This document shows positions 17,601 through 26,432 of a stretch of 64,000 nt of DNA, piece after piece. The translations under genes were made by a program, and so were the position numbers. This stretch comes from an uncultured Desulfatiglans sp. (GTDB lineage Bacteria > Desulfobacterota > DSM-4660 > Desulfatiglandales > Desulfatiglandaceae): positions 1,814,614-1,878,613 of the forward strand of contig LR026961.1 of NCBI GenBank assembly GCA_900498135.1. Direction: 5' to 3'. Numbering within the stretch: the first letter of the stretch is position 1; each line of letters starts with the position of its first letter. A model generated the notes under the pieces. It was not told the origin of the DNA and did no database searches. It saw only the letters and a list, made by a program, of their open reading frames with translations.

Positions 17601-19392
17601 CCGAAGGCATCGGAGACTGGCGGGCCGCCTCTGTTTCAGCCATGGTCATCAGGCGACAATAACGGAGGAGGTTGACCGCCTGTTTGGGTTCCAGGGGCCT
17701 GGCCAGATCGGACAGGGGTTTCAGGGCCTTTTCGTTCATCTTTCCCGAGATGACGCGTCCCATGGCGCTGTGGCTCAATACGATGAGGGCGATTTCCCGC
17801 AGCTCATGGTGCGAAAAACCGAAAAAACGAAGATAGGGAAGGTTTTTCAAAACGCGGGTCCGGGAGCCTTCGATGCCGTCGGGATTCAGGTATTCGCGTA
17901 TTTTCTTGAGACGGTTGATCTTCTGGATCAATTTGAGGGCATCGTTCAAGGCGGGATGACGCCGGGCCTTGTTCTCGAGGGGCTGTCGAAGACGGTCGAT
18001 GTAAATTTGAGGACTACCTTTGTATTTTCCTTTCTTGAGTTTGTCGAGCACCCTGAGAGTCCGCAGCACGTATTCGAAGGAGTCTCTATAGTCGGCCAAC
18101 AGTTCCGTCTGGCACCCGATCAGCCTGGATTCCGAGACCTCTTCGACGATTTTGGCTATCTCGGGCTCGATGACTTTTTTCTGGCCCAAATAATTGATCA
18201 GATAATCCGGTGCGTAATCTTTGCATGAGAAGCGCTCCGCCCAATCTTCGGCTACATAGTCGGGGACGAGTGGTTTGAGGAAGATCTTATCGAAGAAAAT
18301 GGAGACCGTTCGCTCCCAGTTTTTGGCCTGATTGCGGAGAAGGGCGGGTTCTGCAAATTCAAAATCAAAATAGGGAAGGGTTTCAATCTCCTCAACCGAT
18401 ATTTCATCAATCGGTTTGCCTTTGGTGAGGTGGTCGAGGACTTCTTGTTCGATATAGAGGCCGCTCAAATAATTCTGAAAATCAGAAATATTAATAAGGC
18501 TTTTGGATCCGTTGAACTTGTATCTCTTCTTCGTCTTGAAAATATGCGTAAATAAGGCGAACTTTTTTAATTCTCTTAATGTTCTGAGAGTTACTTCCGT
18601 GGTGCGATTGGTTTTTTCAGTATGATATTTTGCAATTATGAAGATTTCACCGTTGTCTTTCAATAGGCGATACACATGCGCTAAAATATAGATCGCATAT
18701 TGATCAAGCCTCCTCCTCGATAGCATTTCGCGGGATAATGCGCTGAATTTTTCAAAAAGAATGATTTCGTAAATATCACTTGTGAATAAAATAAGATCGA
18801 AAGTTATATTGAGGTTTATCAATGTATCAATCGAATCTATTACGATAAATTCATGATCTTTGAAAGCGAGGATGATTTCATTAATGACAAGGTCATCCTG
18901 TTGTCCAATGATGCCGATCGTGCTGTGTTCTTTTAGAAATTTCTTTTTGCTGTGATACTCGATGACTCTTCCGATTTGATAGACTCTCGAGCGGATATGA
19001 GCAAGGGTGTTCGATAGAATGTGGAAAGGGATGAGATAATAGGGCCGCCCGAGGCTCGAAAAACGAATCAAAAGTCCGATCCGTTTGTAGATTTGATTGA
19101 TTCTCTTGAAGTTTTTGCGAATGTCTTCAGGGTTGTCGAGATCGATGGATTGAAGGAATTCTACATCATCGTCGTCGAGGCGGTCGTATATCTCGAAAAG
19201 GCCCAATCCATAAGCATTGCCGCCGAAACGGCTTTGCAATTGCGACGGGTGTTTGAGAGACGGAAATGTCCCCAGAACGATATCTGCCGGGTCGATGCCT
19301 AGAGAAGCGTATTCTTCAGGGCGGATCGGTTTGAAGGAGCTTTCTTCGAGGAGGTGTTCCGTAGAGAACGATTCATTGGGATCCATTTTCAC
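14668..19392 (-). CDS. Giant uncharacterised protein with methyltransferase-like and degenerate GlnD-HD-like segments
   Basis: This is a 1574-residue protein with a GTG start at 19392 or ATG at 19386. Its start overlaps the end of the permease gene, so translation is probably coupled. Residues about 157-260 look like a class I methyltransferase fold whose SAM loop is altered (STIGIIGQQDD), then FDLILF at 198-203 and YRLLKDNGEIFII at 241-253. A long helical middle follows. Residues about 990-1150 resemble the HD domain of GlnD, with LVRHHSLLHHI near 1084-1094, but the HD dyad is replaced (MQDIGR at 1032-1037, where HD is expected). It has no signal peptide. I cannot assign a function. Confidence 0.8.
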   Translation of the reverse strand: MKMDPNESFSTEHLLEESSFKPIRPEEYASLGIDPADIVLGTFPSLKHPSQLQSRFGGNAYGLGLFEIYDRLDDDDVEFLQSIDLDNPEDIRKNFKRINQIYKRIGLLIRFSSLGRPYYLIPFHILSNTLAHIRSRVYQIGRVIEYHSKKKFLKEHSTIGIIGQQDDLVINEIILAFKDHEFIVIDSIDTLINLNITFDLILFTSDIYEIILFEKFSALSREMLSRRRLDQYAIYILAHVYRLLKDNGEIFIIAKYHTEKTNRTTEVTLRTLRELKKFALFTHIFKTKKRYKFNGSKSLINISDFQNYLSGLYIEQEVLDHLTKGKPIDEISVEEIETLPYFDFEFAEPALLRNQAKNWERTVSIFFDKIFLKPLVPDYVAEDWAERFSCKDYAPDYLINYLGQKKVIEPEIAKIVEEVSESRLIGCQTELLADYRDSFEYVLRTLRVLDKLKKGKYKGSPQIYIDRLRQPLENKARRHPALNDALKLIQKINRLKKIREYLNPDGIEGSRTRVLKNLPYLRFFGFSHHELREIALIVLSHSAMGRVISGKMNEKALKPLSDLARPLEPKQAVNLLRYCRLMTMAETEAARQSPMPSEQLLELFELYEYTVRIVTNRELDWDRLLDEKITSMGGIKSKIVRKSLKMMNHFEFMENWQELCHKGPMEKEVLADYDPKRTLRIENAIQFVETLEEFESAYLKSDPIQAPEFYRKFFGIEFHGTGHLFQRMESRLVYILLWISVHITRNEIVNFNPILADLETADAEKRVRRVEKEVRTINTQYLSPAFLRQFSRQLYLAKTSFVIGTGFQFRVNERFHSLEISYIDIERDTRELQVLAAQLEGSYLSNIPLEELEALDALFSNIESFCQSHQRITEQNETQALQLPARQRRWFSRAEELKENLRSNFLKNIFKPDEVYTNLDLLHQYAPHLLAFVLPELTALEKADLSGHIYLKSPILHYIIATTKKLQALFTHQKEAFHDVSVLHKLAKKEFGPMATGIIGTSEPQIEELERTVARIGENRPVFRALVKAFIMQDIGRIPELREKYHGLINPGDLGDAGAYILSHEPLDQRYGMDTEELNALIFLVRHHSLLHHILRGEFSFLAIRHVLQTGDPLIFDAFFVLSFIMLSAIREDLLLEDLADWMFRTRTLCHEILDGKTTLSQAVEERFALRGGIFFALEEYQQTGLTEETTPWDYLESTRWEKLPKTKRVSAGKMIFSVERILRLRGIRYVEFIDIANLVLKTPLEYIYKRHKFTSIGYATFERESFEALRIYNTLQTLPESLRHFLLNHLVDDEIRIFWYERVSNFLSYDNQIKLLTLALLVAKRAFPQKKPLFLNFYPVSRTIDKRYEALNDYLHSISIEKIWNDRQGLERLLTSKTDLILRKQEFPNTLSVDFRDQLDTEEKIAYMQSIDKIDQLKDYFHYSLRSLRRYPFQTDDYELSLERSYEKRLTEITDMLVHQADRQMTLCHDFGEMHAIFRDLADRSWEIGLLEEQKQRLNDLYELRKDNLRREKLTEIENILLTIHNPEDLVDYWNSIKSFLKKNRDFIGKEFEYLIARKFDQALGSMPSSNEP

Positions 19393-20539
19393 CCTTTGGG
19401 AGAGACTTAAAAAGGTTGTTTACGCTTGAAAAATCTCGTTCAGCCCTGAGTTTGATGTCGGATTTCGGGGGCAAAGGCCAGGCTTTCAAGGCGGAAACAA
19501 AACGCTCCCAGACAGCTCCCAACCCGTCGGGTTGCCGGATGGAACAAATGATCATGAATAGGATGGCGGCTGTTTCCCAGACAGGGAAGGTAAAATGGGG
19601 GCAAAGGCTGCCGGATGCGGCTGAGAGTGGCCGGCTTGCGGAGCCGAGTACTTCGGAAAAAAGGATCAGGAAGGAGGCGCTGAAAAAGGGACCGATCAGC
19701 CGCCCCATGCCTCCGAAAAGTACCAGCAGGATCAGTAGGAGGGATAATGGGACTCCGAAGTTATGCACCGTCGGCAACCCATAAAGCAAAAAGAAAAGAC
19801 CGCCTGCCATGCCGGCGCAGAAAGCGCAGATAGAAAAGCCCAGGCATCTCAGAGGCCATTCCTGGATACCGGCTGCCGCAGCCAAACGGCGGTCTTCACG
19901 CAGGCTCCTGAGGGCCCTCCCATAGCGCGTGTGAAGGAGATTCTGGAGCAGGAGGGTGATCAGCAGGGCGGTGAGAATCGCCACGATCATCAGGGATGAT
20001 TGAGCGTCAGGCTTGAACGATGCTGAAGAAGGCACCAAAGGTAAGACCGTTTGATTCCAGAGAAAGCCGTGTTTTGAAAGGAGGGCCAGTCCATGCGTGA
20101 TGAGAAGTTGCGCCAGGAGGGTCACTGCGGCAATATGAAAGGTCTTGAGACGAGCCGAAGGCCACCCGAAGAGCAGGAAACTCAAAGCGGCGGCGCTTGT
20201 TCCTCCGGCAGGCAGGGCAAGCCAGAAAGGGATAGCGAGCTTTTCAAGGAAAAACATCGTGGCGACGGCACCTGTACCAAATAAGGCACCCTGGCAAAAA
20301 GAAACCTGTGCAGAGAGTCCGATCAGGAAATTGAGTCCCTGAGCCGCAAGCGCGTAGATGGAAATTCTGGCAAAAAGAGACAGTCCGTTTCCAGGTGCCC
20401 ATATGAGAAGGGTAAAGCTGATCAGGCCGAGAGGCAGCAGAAAATGCAGGGTTGTCGAGGAGCGCCGAATCGGGTGAATGATCCGAGAAGCGAGGGCTAG
20501 ATCAGAACCGCTGTCTTTTTCTGCCTTTCGATAGGACAT
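19373..20539 (-). CDS. livM: Branched-chain-type ABC transporter permease (LivM-like)
   Basis: This 388-residue integral membrane protein has about nine to ten hydrophobic helices and the LivM core (IYALAAQGLNFLIGLSAQVSFCQGALFGTGA). The start MSYRKAEK at 20539 is preferred; the longer frame runs back into a dispersed repeat and is spurious. A partner permease LivH, LivF and a periplasmic binding protein are missing nearby, so the system is incomplete here. The LivG-type ATPase lies two genes upstream on the same strand. The C-terminal 60 residues are soluble and overlap the start of the giant protein gene by 20 bases. Confidence 0.85.
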   Translation of the reverse strand: MSYRKAEKDSGSDLALASRIIHPIRRSSTTLHFLLPLGLISFTLLIWAPGNGLSLFARISIYALAAQGLNFLIGLSAQVSFCQGALFGTGAVATMFFLEKLAIPFWLALPAGGTSAAALSFLLFGWPSARLKTFHIAAVTLLAQLLITHGLALLSKHGFLWNQTVLPLVPSSASFKPDAQSSLMIVAILTALLITLLLQNLLHTRYGRALRSLREDRRLAAAAGIQEWPLRCLGFSICAFCAGMAGGLFFLLYGLPTVHNFGVPLSLLLILLVLFGGMGRLIGPFFSASFLILFSEVLGSASRPLSAASGSLCPHFTFPVWETAAILFMIICSIRQPDGLGAVWERFVSALKAWPLPPKSDIKLRAERDFSSVNNLFKSLPKGENGSQ

Positions 20540-20567
20540 GTGTATCAGGCCTGAAGGGTTAATGAGT

Positions 20568-20705
20568 TTCCATCCGGAAATGGTCTTTTTGGCCAGTCTC
20601 GGCGTCAATCTGCACGTTTGCTTGTGCGGCGACCTGCAGGTCGCCTCCGCGCAAACGCTTGATTTCCTTGATATTGGCCAAAAATCCACCTTTCCGGATT
20701 GGAGA
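20568..20705 (+). repeat. Dispersed intergenic repeat, copy A4 (best-preserved copy)
   Basis: This ~138-bp unit is almost wholly self-complementary. The left arm CATCCGGAAATGGTCTTTTT is matched by the right arm ending AAAAATCCACCTTTCCGG. Inner GTTTGC/GCAAAC arms flank the perfect palindrome GGCGACCTGCAGGTCGCC. It encodes nothing. It occupies the 300-base gap between the truncated AMP-binding gene and the permease. This layout resembles a MITE or a long REP-type hairpin, but no target-site duplication is obvious. Confidence 0.85.
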
Positions 20706-20839
20706 TTCGGTTCTATCGGGATCTCATTTCCGCATGGATCTAATGGGTCTCTCGTGCGGAAACGGTCTTTGTGTCGCCATATAAGGAAAAGCGCTGTCTG
20801 ATGCCGGCAGCGGCCAAAAGGCCCATTTTCGGGCGGAAA

Positions 20840-22069
20840 TCAACAGGGCATTCCGTATCCGTCTTCAAGCGGGTGCCCCCGCATCTCTCGTAAGGGTATG
20901 CCATAGGCCCTCAAAAAGTCCAGGGTTTGTCTCTTCAAAGGGGTGCCGTGTGTGTAGGCGGCTCGGCAGGCGGCAAGGCCGGTCCGCGCCTTCAGCGGTC
21001 CGCAGAGCAGATGGCGAAGGGTCCAGCGCAAGACGGTTTTGAGGCTCGAGGTCCGCCCGAAGGAGGCTGTCTCGGGGTCGCCGGCGCTGAGAGCAAGATT
21101 GAGCGCATGAAGCCTTCTCAACACGGGTGTGCCGCCTTCTACGGCGAGTCGGATTTGTGCGGCGAATTCCTGCCAGAAGGTGGATCTCGCGACGATGACA
21201 TCAGGGTGGATCAAACCAAGGTCTTCGGCGAGTGTTTCAGGCGTTTCAGGGAAGTGGATCAGCATCCCCGCACAGGTGGCGACCGCAAGAGACCAGAATT
21301 GCTCCACTGAAGATGGTGCAGGTTCGAAAGATGCCCAGTTCGCCCCGGAAAGCCACGGTATGGCCTTCAGCCAGGCTGCTGCAGGAACAATCAGGCCTCG
21401 ATGCGTCACAGGGACCAGGGGCGGAACTGCACCCGCCGAATCCCTCAAAATCAGGCTGGCTTGGTCGTCCGGTTTTCCCTCCCACAATTCTTTGATAAAA
21501 AGATCTGGCTGAGCTGTGTCGATTTCTCCACCCATCTCGATGACTTCAGCTAGCCCGATCAGCCAAGGATTGTCCCAGTACGGGTGAGTCAGGCTTGGGT
21601 CGACATAGATCACCCGCTTCAAAGAGGTGAGATCCTTTCGATAAAGCAGCAAACGATCGATTCCGCCATATCCTGATGCAACAAGCAGAGAAACGTGAGT
21701 CCTTCTCAAACATTCCAGTGTGCCGTTGGACAAGGGGCCGCTCGGCAAAGAGACACTGGTGCAGCCGAGGGCTTGGGCCGCAAGGGTGCAGAAAAGCCAT
21801 TCCGACTGGTTGCTCAGGAGGATCGCTATCTTTTCTCCGCGCCGCACCCCAAGAGCGATGAATCCGAGGGCGATCCTTCTGGTGTAGTGCAGATATTGAC
21901 GCGTGGAATACGTTTCCCAGTGACCCAGGCGTTTTTCCTTGATGGCGGGATGGCCATCGATGGGGTCCTCGGCCTGCCGCCAAAGGATTTGGGGCAGAGT
22001 AAATCGGGTCAGTACTGCAAGGTTTTCGATGTCGGATACCGGATTCAATCTGCAGCTCCGTTCTGCCAT
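20840..22069 (-). pseudogene. Truncated AMP-binding (acyl-CoA synthetase-like) protein, probably decayed
   Basis: The predicted product has 409 residues. Its N-terminus (LPQILWRQAEDPIDGHPAIKE through KIAILLSNQSEWLF) is clearly of the long-chain acyl-CoA synthetase type, which normally exceeds 600 residues. The ATP-binding loop expected as TSGTTGxPKG is replaced by LRDSAGAVPPLVPVTHRG. The protein stops just where the YGxTE motif should come, so the adenylate-binding and C-terminal lid domains are missing. A dispersed repeat lies directly downstream. I consider it catalytically dead. ATG 22069 is preferred over the upstream TTG at 22099, which overlaps livG. Confidence 0.75.
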
Positions 22070-22079
22070 GTTCAGATGT

Positions 22080-22925
22080 TCAAGCAGAAAAATGTGCAAA
22101 AAGCGGTTCGGGGCCTCCTAAATAGGAATCGAGCACGCGGGGATGATTCTGGATGAATTCCGGCGCCCCTTCGGCGAGCTTGGCACCGAAGTCCAGGACG
22201 ACTATCCTTTCGGCGAGTTCAAGCACCCGGTTCATATCATTTTCGACCAGAAGAATGGTTTGGCCGCAGATGCGGTTCAGTTCACGGAGTACATGCCCTA
22301 TGAAATCCTTTTCGGAGGGAGAGAGACCCGAGAAGGGTTCGTCCAGGACAAGAAGCTTGGGCTGCATGGCCAAAGCTCTGGCCAGGTCGATGCGCTTTTT
22401 GAGAAAGATCGGAAGATCCCGGACCGCTGTTTTCCTGTAGGGTTGAAGACCCAGAAAATCCAAAAGTTCTTCGACGATCCTCAAATGGTGGGCCTCTTCC
22501 CTTTTGACTGATTTAGTGAAGAAGAAGGCCTGCCGCAGCAGATATCGGCCATGGATGTGCCTTGCGCTCAAAATACTGCAGAGTACGCTGTTTCTTGAGT
22601 GGAGCCGGGTTTCCTGGTAGGTCCTGGCAATCCCCATTTCTGCAATTTTATGGGGAGGCAAGTGATGGATATCCCGGCCGTTGAAAAGGATCCGACCTTC
22701 TTGAGGGCGGGAAAAACCCGTCAGGCAGTTGACGAGGGAGGATTTCCCGGCTCCGTTCGGTCCGACCAGGCCGACGAGTTCTCCTTGCTTGAGTGAAAAG
22801 GCAACCCTCTGCAGAGCTGGGATCCCTTCAAAGCGCAGGGTGACGTTTAAAAGCTCGAGATCCGCTTCTTTGCGAGCGGCAAGGCCCATCGTGTAAATAC
22901 TCAACTTTGTTTTAAGGGCGCGCAT
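22080..22925 (-). CDS. livG: Branched-chain-type ABC transporter ATPase (LivG-like) with degenerate signature
   Basis: This is a 281-residue ABC ATPase. Walker A GPNGAGKSS is at 55-63, Walker B LLVLDEPFSG is at 191-200, and the LivG-type C-terminus (VVLDFGAKLAEGAPEFI) is present. The ABC signature, normally LSGGQ or in relatives LPYGLQ, reads LPIFLKKRIDLARA at 171-184 and so has lost the usual glycine. This may reduce ATP hydrolysis. It heads the minus-strand run ATPase, truncated AMP-binding protein, permease, giant protein. A 394-base gap lies upstream (22926-23319), holding only the terminator of the next unit. Confidence 0.85.
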   Translation of the reverse strand: MRALKTKLSIYTMGLAARKEADLELLNVTLRFEGIPALQRVAFSLKQGELVGLVGPNGAGKSSLVNCLTGFSRPQEGRILFNGRDIHHLPPHKIAEMGIARTYQETRLHSRNSVLCSILSARHIHGRYLLRQAFFFTKSVKREEAHHLRIVEELLDFLGLQPYRKTAVRDLPIFLKKRIDLARALAMQPKLLVLDEPFSGLSPSEKDFIGHVLRELNRICGQTILLVENDMNRVLELAERIVVLDFGAKLAEGAPEFIQNHPRVLDSYLGGPEPLFAHFSA

Positions 22926-23265
22926 CGCAGGACCGGTCTGTCATCGCAGCCTGTATAGGGTTTGGCGCGTCTCCGTGATGGAGGAAGGTTCAACAGGTCC
23001 GCATGCAGCATCAGAAATGCCACGAGACCCGCCGTATATCATCGCCGCTTCACCACATTCAAGGGGTTGAAACTCAGAGGCAAAACCTGTTTCTGGACGG
23101 AAACTAGTGAATCCGATGTTCTCTGTCAAGAATAATCATCCGGAAAAAGGGGTGAGCGCCGCCTCCGGCAAGCATTCCCTCCTTGTTGGTCTCGGGGAGT
23201 CATTCTGTAAAATTCTCATAGAAGCGATGGCGGAAAGACAAAAAAGGAAAAAAGTGTAAAAAAAT

Positions 23266-23298
23266 GAAAAAGGGCGGTTTTCAAAACCGCCCTTTTTC
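23266..23298 (-). terminator. Rho-independent terminator of the acyl-CoA ligase unit
   Basis: A near-perfect hairpin GAAAAAGGGCGGTTTT/AAAACCGCCCTTTTTC is followed on the minus strand by a T-rich run. It lies about 20 bases past the ligase stop. It is almost symmetrical and could work in both directions. Confidence 0.85.
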
Positions 23299-23319
23299 AA
23301 GATGGTTCATGGAATTCCG

Positions 23320-24900
23320 TTAATCGAGCTTACGGAATGCCTCCCGCCTGCCGGTGTATTTCTCGCGCATTTGCGGCTTCATCAACTTCCCGGTGGGATT
23401 TCTCATGACATTGTCGAAAAGAACCTTTCTGGGGACTTTATAAAGCGCCAGTTTAGTCTTGGCGAAGTCGATGACCTCCTGTTCGGTCATCTGTTCACCG
23501 CTCTTGAGCTGTACGATGGCCATGACGACCTCGACCAGTCTTTCGTCGGGGTAACCGATGCAGGCTACGTCATCGATCTTGGGGTGCTCCATCAGGGTAT
23601 CTTCGATTTCTACCGGGAAGATGTTCTCCCCTCCGCTCGTGATCATGTCTTTCTTGCGGTCCACGATGTAGAAAAATCCCTCTTCGTCCAGTTTGACCAG
23701 ATCACCGGTGTAAAGCCAGCCGTCTTTGATGGTATCGGCGGTCATCTCGGGATTGTTGAAGTATCCCGCCATCATCCTGGGGGTTGAGAAGACCAGTTCG
23801 CCGACTTCTCCGGGTGGCACCTCCTTGCCTTCGAAGTCGACGGCCTTGCCTTCGACGCCGAAGGTGGGTTTGCCGATGGATCCGGGCTTTCGGAGGACAT
23901 CCTCTGGATAAAGGTTGAAGGTGCCGCCGCCGCCGCCTTCAGTGATTCCATAAATATTCGATACCTTGGGGGGCAGGGTGTCCACCATGTTCTTCATCAC
24001 CTCGAAAGGTACGGGCTGGGCCCCGATCTCGAGATAGCGCCAATGCGAGAGATCGTAGTCTTCCAGGCGCAACTCCCCTTTCCGGATGGCGTTCAGGATC
24101 GCGACGGCGATAGGCACCACAAAGAGGATGTCGGTTCCCTTCTCTTCGGCAAGAGCCTCGATGATCCATTTAGGTTCACGAAATTCGCGCAGAATGGTCC
24201 CGGTGGCGCCGGTCGCGTAAAAGGGCCCCCAAAGAAACATGGTGCCGCTGTGGTAGAGCGGCAGGAAAAAGACGTAGTTGTCGTTTTTCTCGACGAAGTA
24301 GCTCATCCCGTTGCCGATGGCCGTGCTGTTGAGCGAAAAGTGGGTGTGGAGCACCGGCTTGGGCTTGCCCGTGGTTCCGGATGTAAACATCATGGCCAGG
24401 GCGTGCTCGGGGGCGACGGGGGTCAATGCTTCGCTCGTATCCTCATAGGCGGCGATGGTTCGGTAATCGATCATGTCGGAGGGGGCGGGGCCGCCGACGC
24501 AGATGTAGCGCTCGATCGTTGTCAGTTGTTCCTGCACGGGTTGAACGACGGGGAGGAACTCGGACCCGACAATGAAGACTTTTGGGTTGCAAACGTTGGC
24601 GGCGTACAGGATATCGGAGCCGACGAAACGGAAATTCAAGGGAACGACAACGGCACCGAGCTTGATGATGCCATAGTAGGTGACCAGCCATTCCAGGCTG
24701 TTGTTCTGGAGGTGCATGACGTAATCGCCGTCTTTGATGCCCAGCTCTTTGGATAGGTAGTTGGCGACGCGGTTGATCTGGTCGTTGAATTCCTTCCAGG
24801 TGAGCGTTCTGCGTTCCCCCTTCGAAGGGGTTCTTTCGATCAAGCAGACCTTGTTGGGCAGGTGGCGGGCATGCAACGTAGCGTATCTTGCATAATTCAT
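23320..24900 (-). CDS. AMP-forming acyl-CoA synthetase (fatty/organic acid:CoA ligase)
   Basis: This 526-residue enzyme activates a carboxylic acid with ATP and CoA. The ATP loop TSGTTGKPKP is at 173-182. The YGITEGGGGG motif, the YTGDLVKLDEEG motif, the hinge DRKKDMITSGGENI and the catalytic-lysine end PTGKLMK are all present, so it looks fully active. The start at 24900 has GAGGAGG 8 bases before it. It is the last gene of the minus-strand series response regulator, dctPQM, ligase, which points to activation of whatever acid the TRAP system imports. Chain length or aromaticity of the substrate cannot be read from sequence. Confidence 0.92.
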   Translation of the reverse strand: MNYARYATLHARHLPNKVCLIERTPSKGERRTLTWKEFNDQINRVANYLSKELGIKDGDYVMHLQNNSLEWLVTYYGIIKLGAVVVPLNFRFVGSDILYAANVCNPKVFIVGSEFLPVVQPVQEQLTTIERYICVGGPAPSDMIDYRTIAAYEDTSEALTPVAPEHALAMMFTSGTTGKPKPVLHTHFSLNSTAIGNGMSYFVEKNDNYVFFLPLYHSGTMFLWGPFYATGATGTILREFREPKWIIEALAEEKGTDILFVVPIAVAILNAIRKGELRLEDYDLSHWRYLEIGAQPVPFEVMKNMVDTLPPKVSNIYGITEGGGGGTFNLYPEDVLRKPGSIGKPTFGVEGKAVDFEGKEVPPGEVGELVFSTPRMMAGYFNNPEMTADTIKDGWLYTGDLVKLDEEGFFYIVDRKKDMITSGGENIFPVEIEDTLMEHPKIDDVACIGYPDERLVEVVMAIVQLKSGEQMTEQEVIDFAKTKLALYKVPRKVLFDNVMRNPTGKLMKPQMREKYTGRREAFRKLD

Positions 24901-25075
24901 GAACGTTATTCCTCCTCGAGACGATGTTTCTTTTCGGCTTGGGGTTTCTTGAAAGGGGCCGGCGGTTTCAAAACCGCCGAACGGCAACTCAAACGACGAT
25001 CAGGGGCAGGGAAATCAGCCCCGAAAAAGACGTTGTTTCGTTATGGGGGGCAACGCTCCCACAATATTCTTCTTC

Positions 25076-26371
25076 CTACTGGGCGAAGCCGAAGACTCGA
25101 GGCAACCAGAGCACGGCGTCCGGCAAATAGGTCATGAGTAAAAGCACGGCGATCTGAATCGCGATAAAAGGCATGACGGCACGCGATACATATATCAGAT
25201 CGCGATTGGCGATTGCGCCGGTGATATAGAGACTGACCCCCATGGGCGGCGTACAGTAACCGATGCCCAGATTGACGGTCAGGATGAGTCCGAAGTGCAG
25301 GGGATCGATGCCGAAGGCACCGAGCATCGGCAGAAAGACCGGCCCCAGGATCATGGTCGCGGAGATGATGTCCATGAACATGCCGATGAAGAGCAGGAGG
25401 ATATTCATGGCCATCAGGAAGACCCAGGGAGACTGGATGCTGGACAGTACGGCCTCGGTCAGTTTGCCGGGAATGCCTTCGAGCGTAAGATAGCGTCCGA
25501 AACAGGTGGCTCCCGCAACGATGATCAGAAGGGTCGCGGAGGTTACAGCTGAATTGATCGTGATCCGTTTGACGGCGCTCAACTTCATGGACTTGTGGAT
25601 GAAGATTTCGACGATGAAGGCATAGACGCACGCCACGACGGCGGCCTCGTTGGCTGTGAAAGCGCCCGAGAAGATCCCCCCGAAGATGATGACCGGGAGC
25701 ATCAGGGACCAGAAGCTTTCCTTGACGACAGCGAGAACCTGCTTGGCATTGGGCACCGGCATCCGAACGAAATCGGTCCGTTTACGGTAGTACAAATAGG
25801 AGTATAGACAGACGCCGAAGATAATCAGGATCCCAGGCAGGAACCCGGTCATGAACAGGGCTTCCAGAGAGACGTTGCTGATCATGCAGTAAAGGATCAT
25901 CCCGATGCTCGGGGGGATGATCACGCCGAGGTTGGGGGAGGTGGTCATGAGGCCGAGGGTGTACTTCTCCTGGTAGCCGTTTTCCATGAGGGCGGGGATC
26001 ATGAAACCGCCCAGGGCGACAACGGTCGCCACGGTCGAACCCGAAATGGCGCCGAACAGACCGCAGGCGATGACGCCGGCCATCCCAAGGCCCCCCGGGA
26101 GCCAGCTCACCATGACGTTGGCCACTTTGATCAGCTTGTCGACGATGGATCCGGCCGTCATGATGTTGCCGCAGAGGATGAAGTACAACACCACCACCAG
26201 CGCGAAGTTGTCCATGCTGCGAAAGAGGCTTTGAGCCAGAAGGAGAAGGGGCAGATCGGTGTACAGTGCGAATCCCAACACGGCGGTGAAAAAAAGGCAC
26301 ATGAAGACGGGAACGAGGGAAGCCATGCTCCCGATGAGGATCAGCATAACGATGAGGTGGCTCAGCTCCAT
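25076..26371 (-). CDS. dctM: TRAP transporter large permease (DctM)
   Basis: This 431-residue membrane protein has about 12 hydrophobic segments. It has the family GAISGSTVATVVALGG motif and PPSIGMILYCMISN, which form the Na+-coupled elevator transport domain. Its length is typical. It follows dctQ after a 61-base gap and precedes the acyl-CoA ligase. The set dctP-dctQ-dctM is complete, so the transporter is likely functional, importing an organic anion with sodium or protons. Confidence 0.95.
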   Translation of the reverse strand: MELSHLIVMLILIGSMASLVPVFMCLFFTAVLGFALYTDLPLLLLAQSLFRSMDNFALVVVLYFILCGNIMTAGSIVDKLIKVANVMVSWLPGGLGMAGVIACGLFGAISGSTVATVVALGGFMIPALMENGYQEKYTLGLMTTSPNLGVIIPPSIGMILYCMISNVSLEALFMTGFLPGILIIFGVCLYSYLYYRKRTDFVRMPVPNAKQVLAVVKESFWSLMLPVIIFGGIFSGAFTANEAAVVACVYAFIVEIFIHKSMKLSAVKRITINSAVTSATLLIIVAGATCFGRYLTLEGIPGKLTEAVLSSIQSPWVFLMAMNILLLFIGMFMDIISATMILGPVFLPMLGAFGIDPLHFGLILTVNLGIGYCTPPMGVSLYITGAIANRDLIYVSRAVMPFIAIQIAVLLLMTYLPDAVLWLPRVFGFAQ

Positions 26372-26432
26372 AGTCTTGTTTGTCTCCGATCAAAAAAGTT
26401 CGGCGCGATAGGGAAACCCAACCAGCGGTTTG

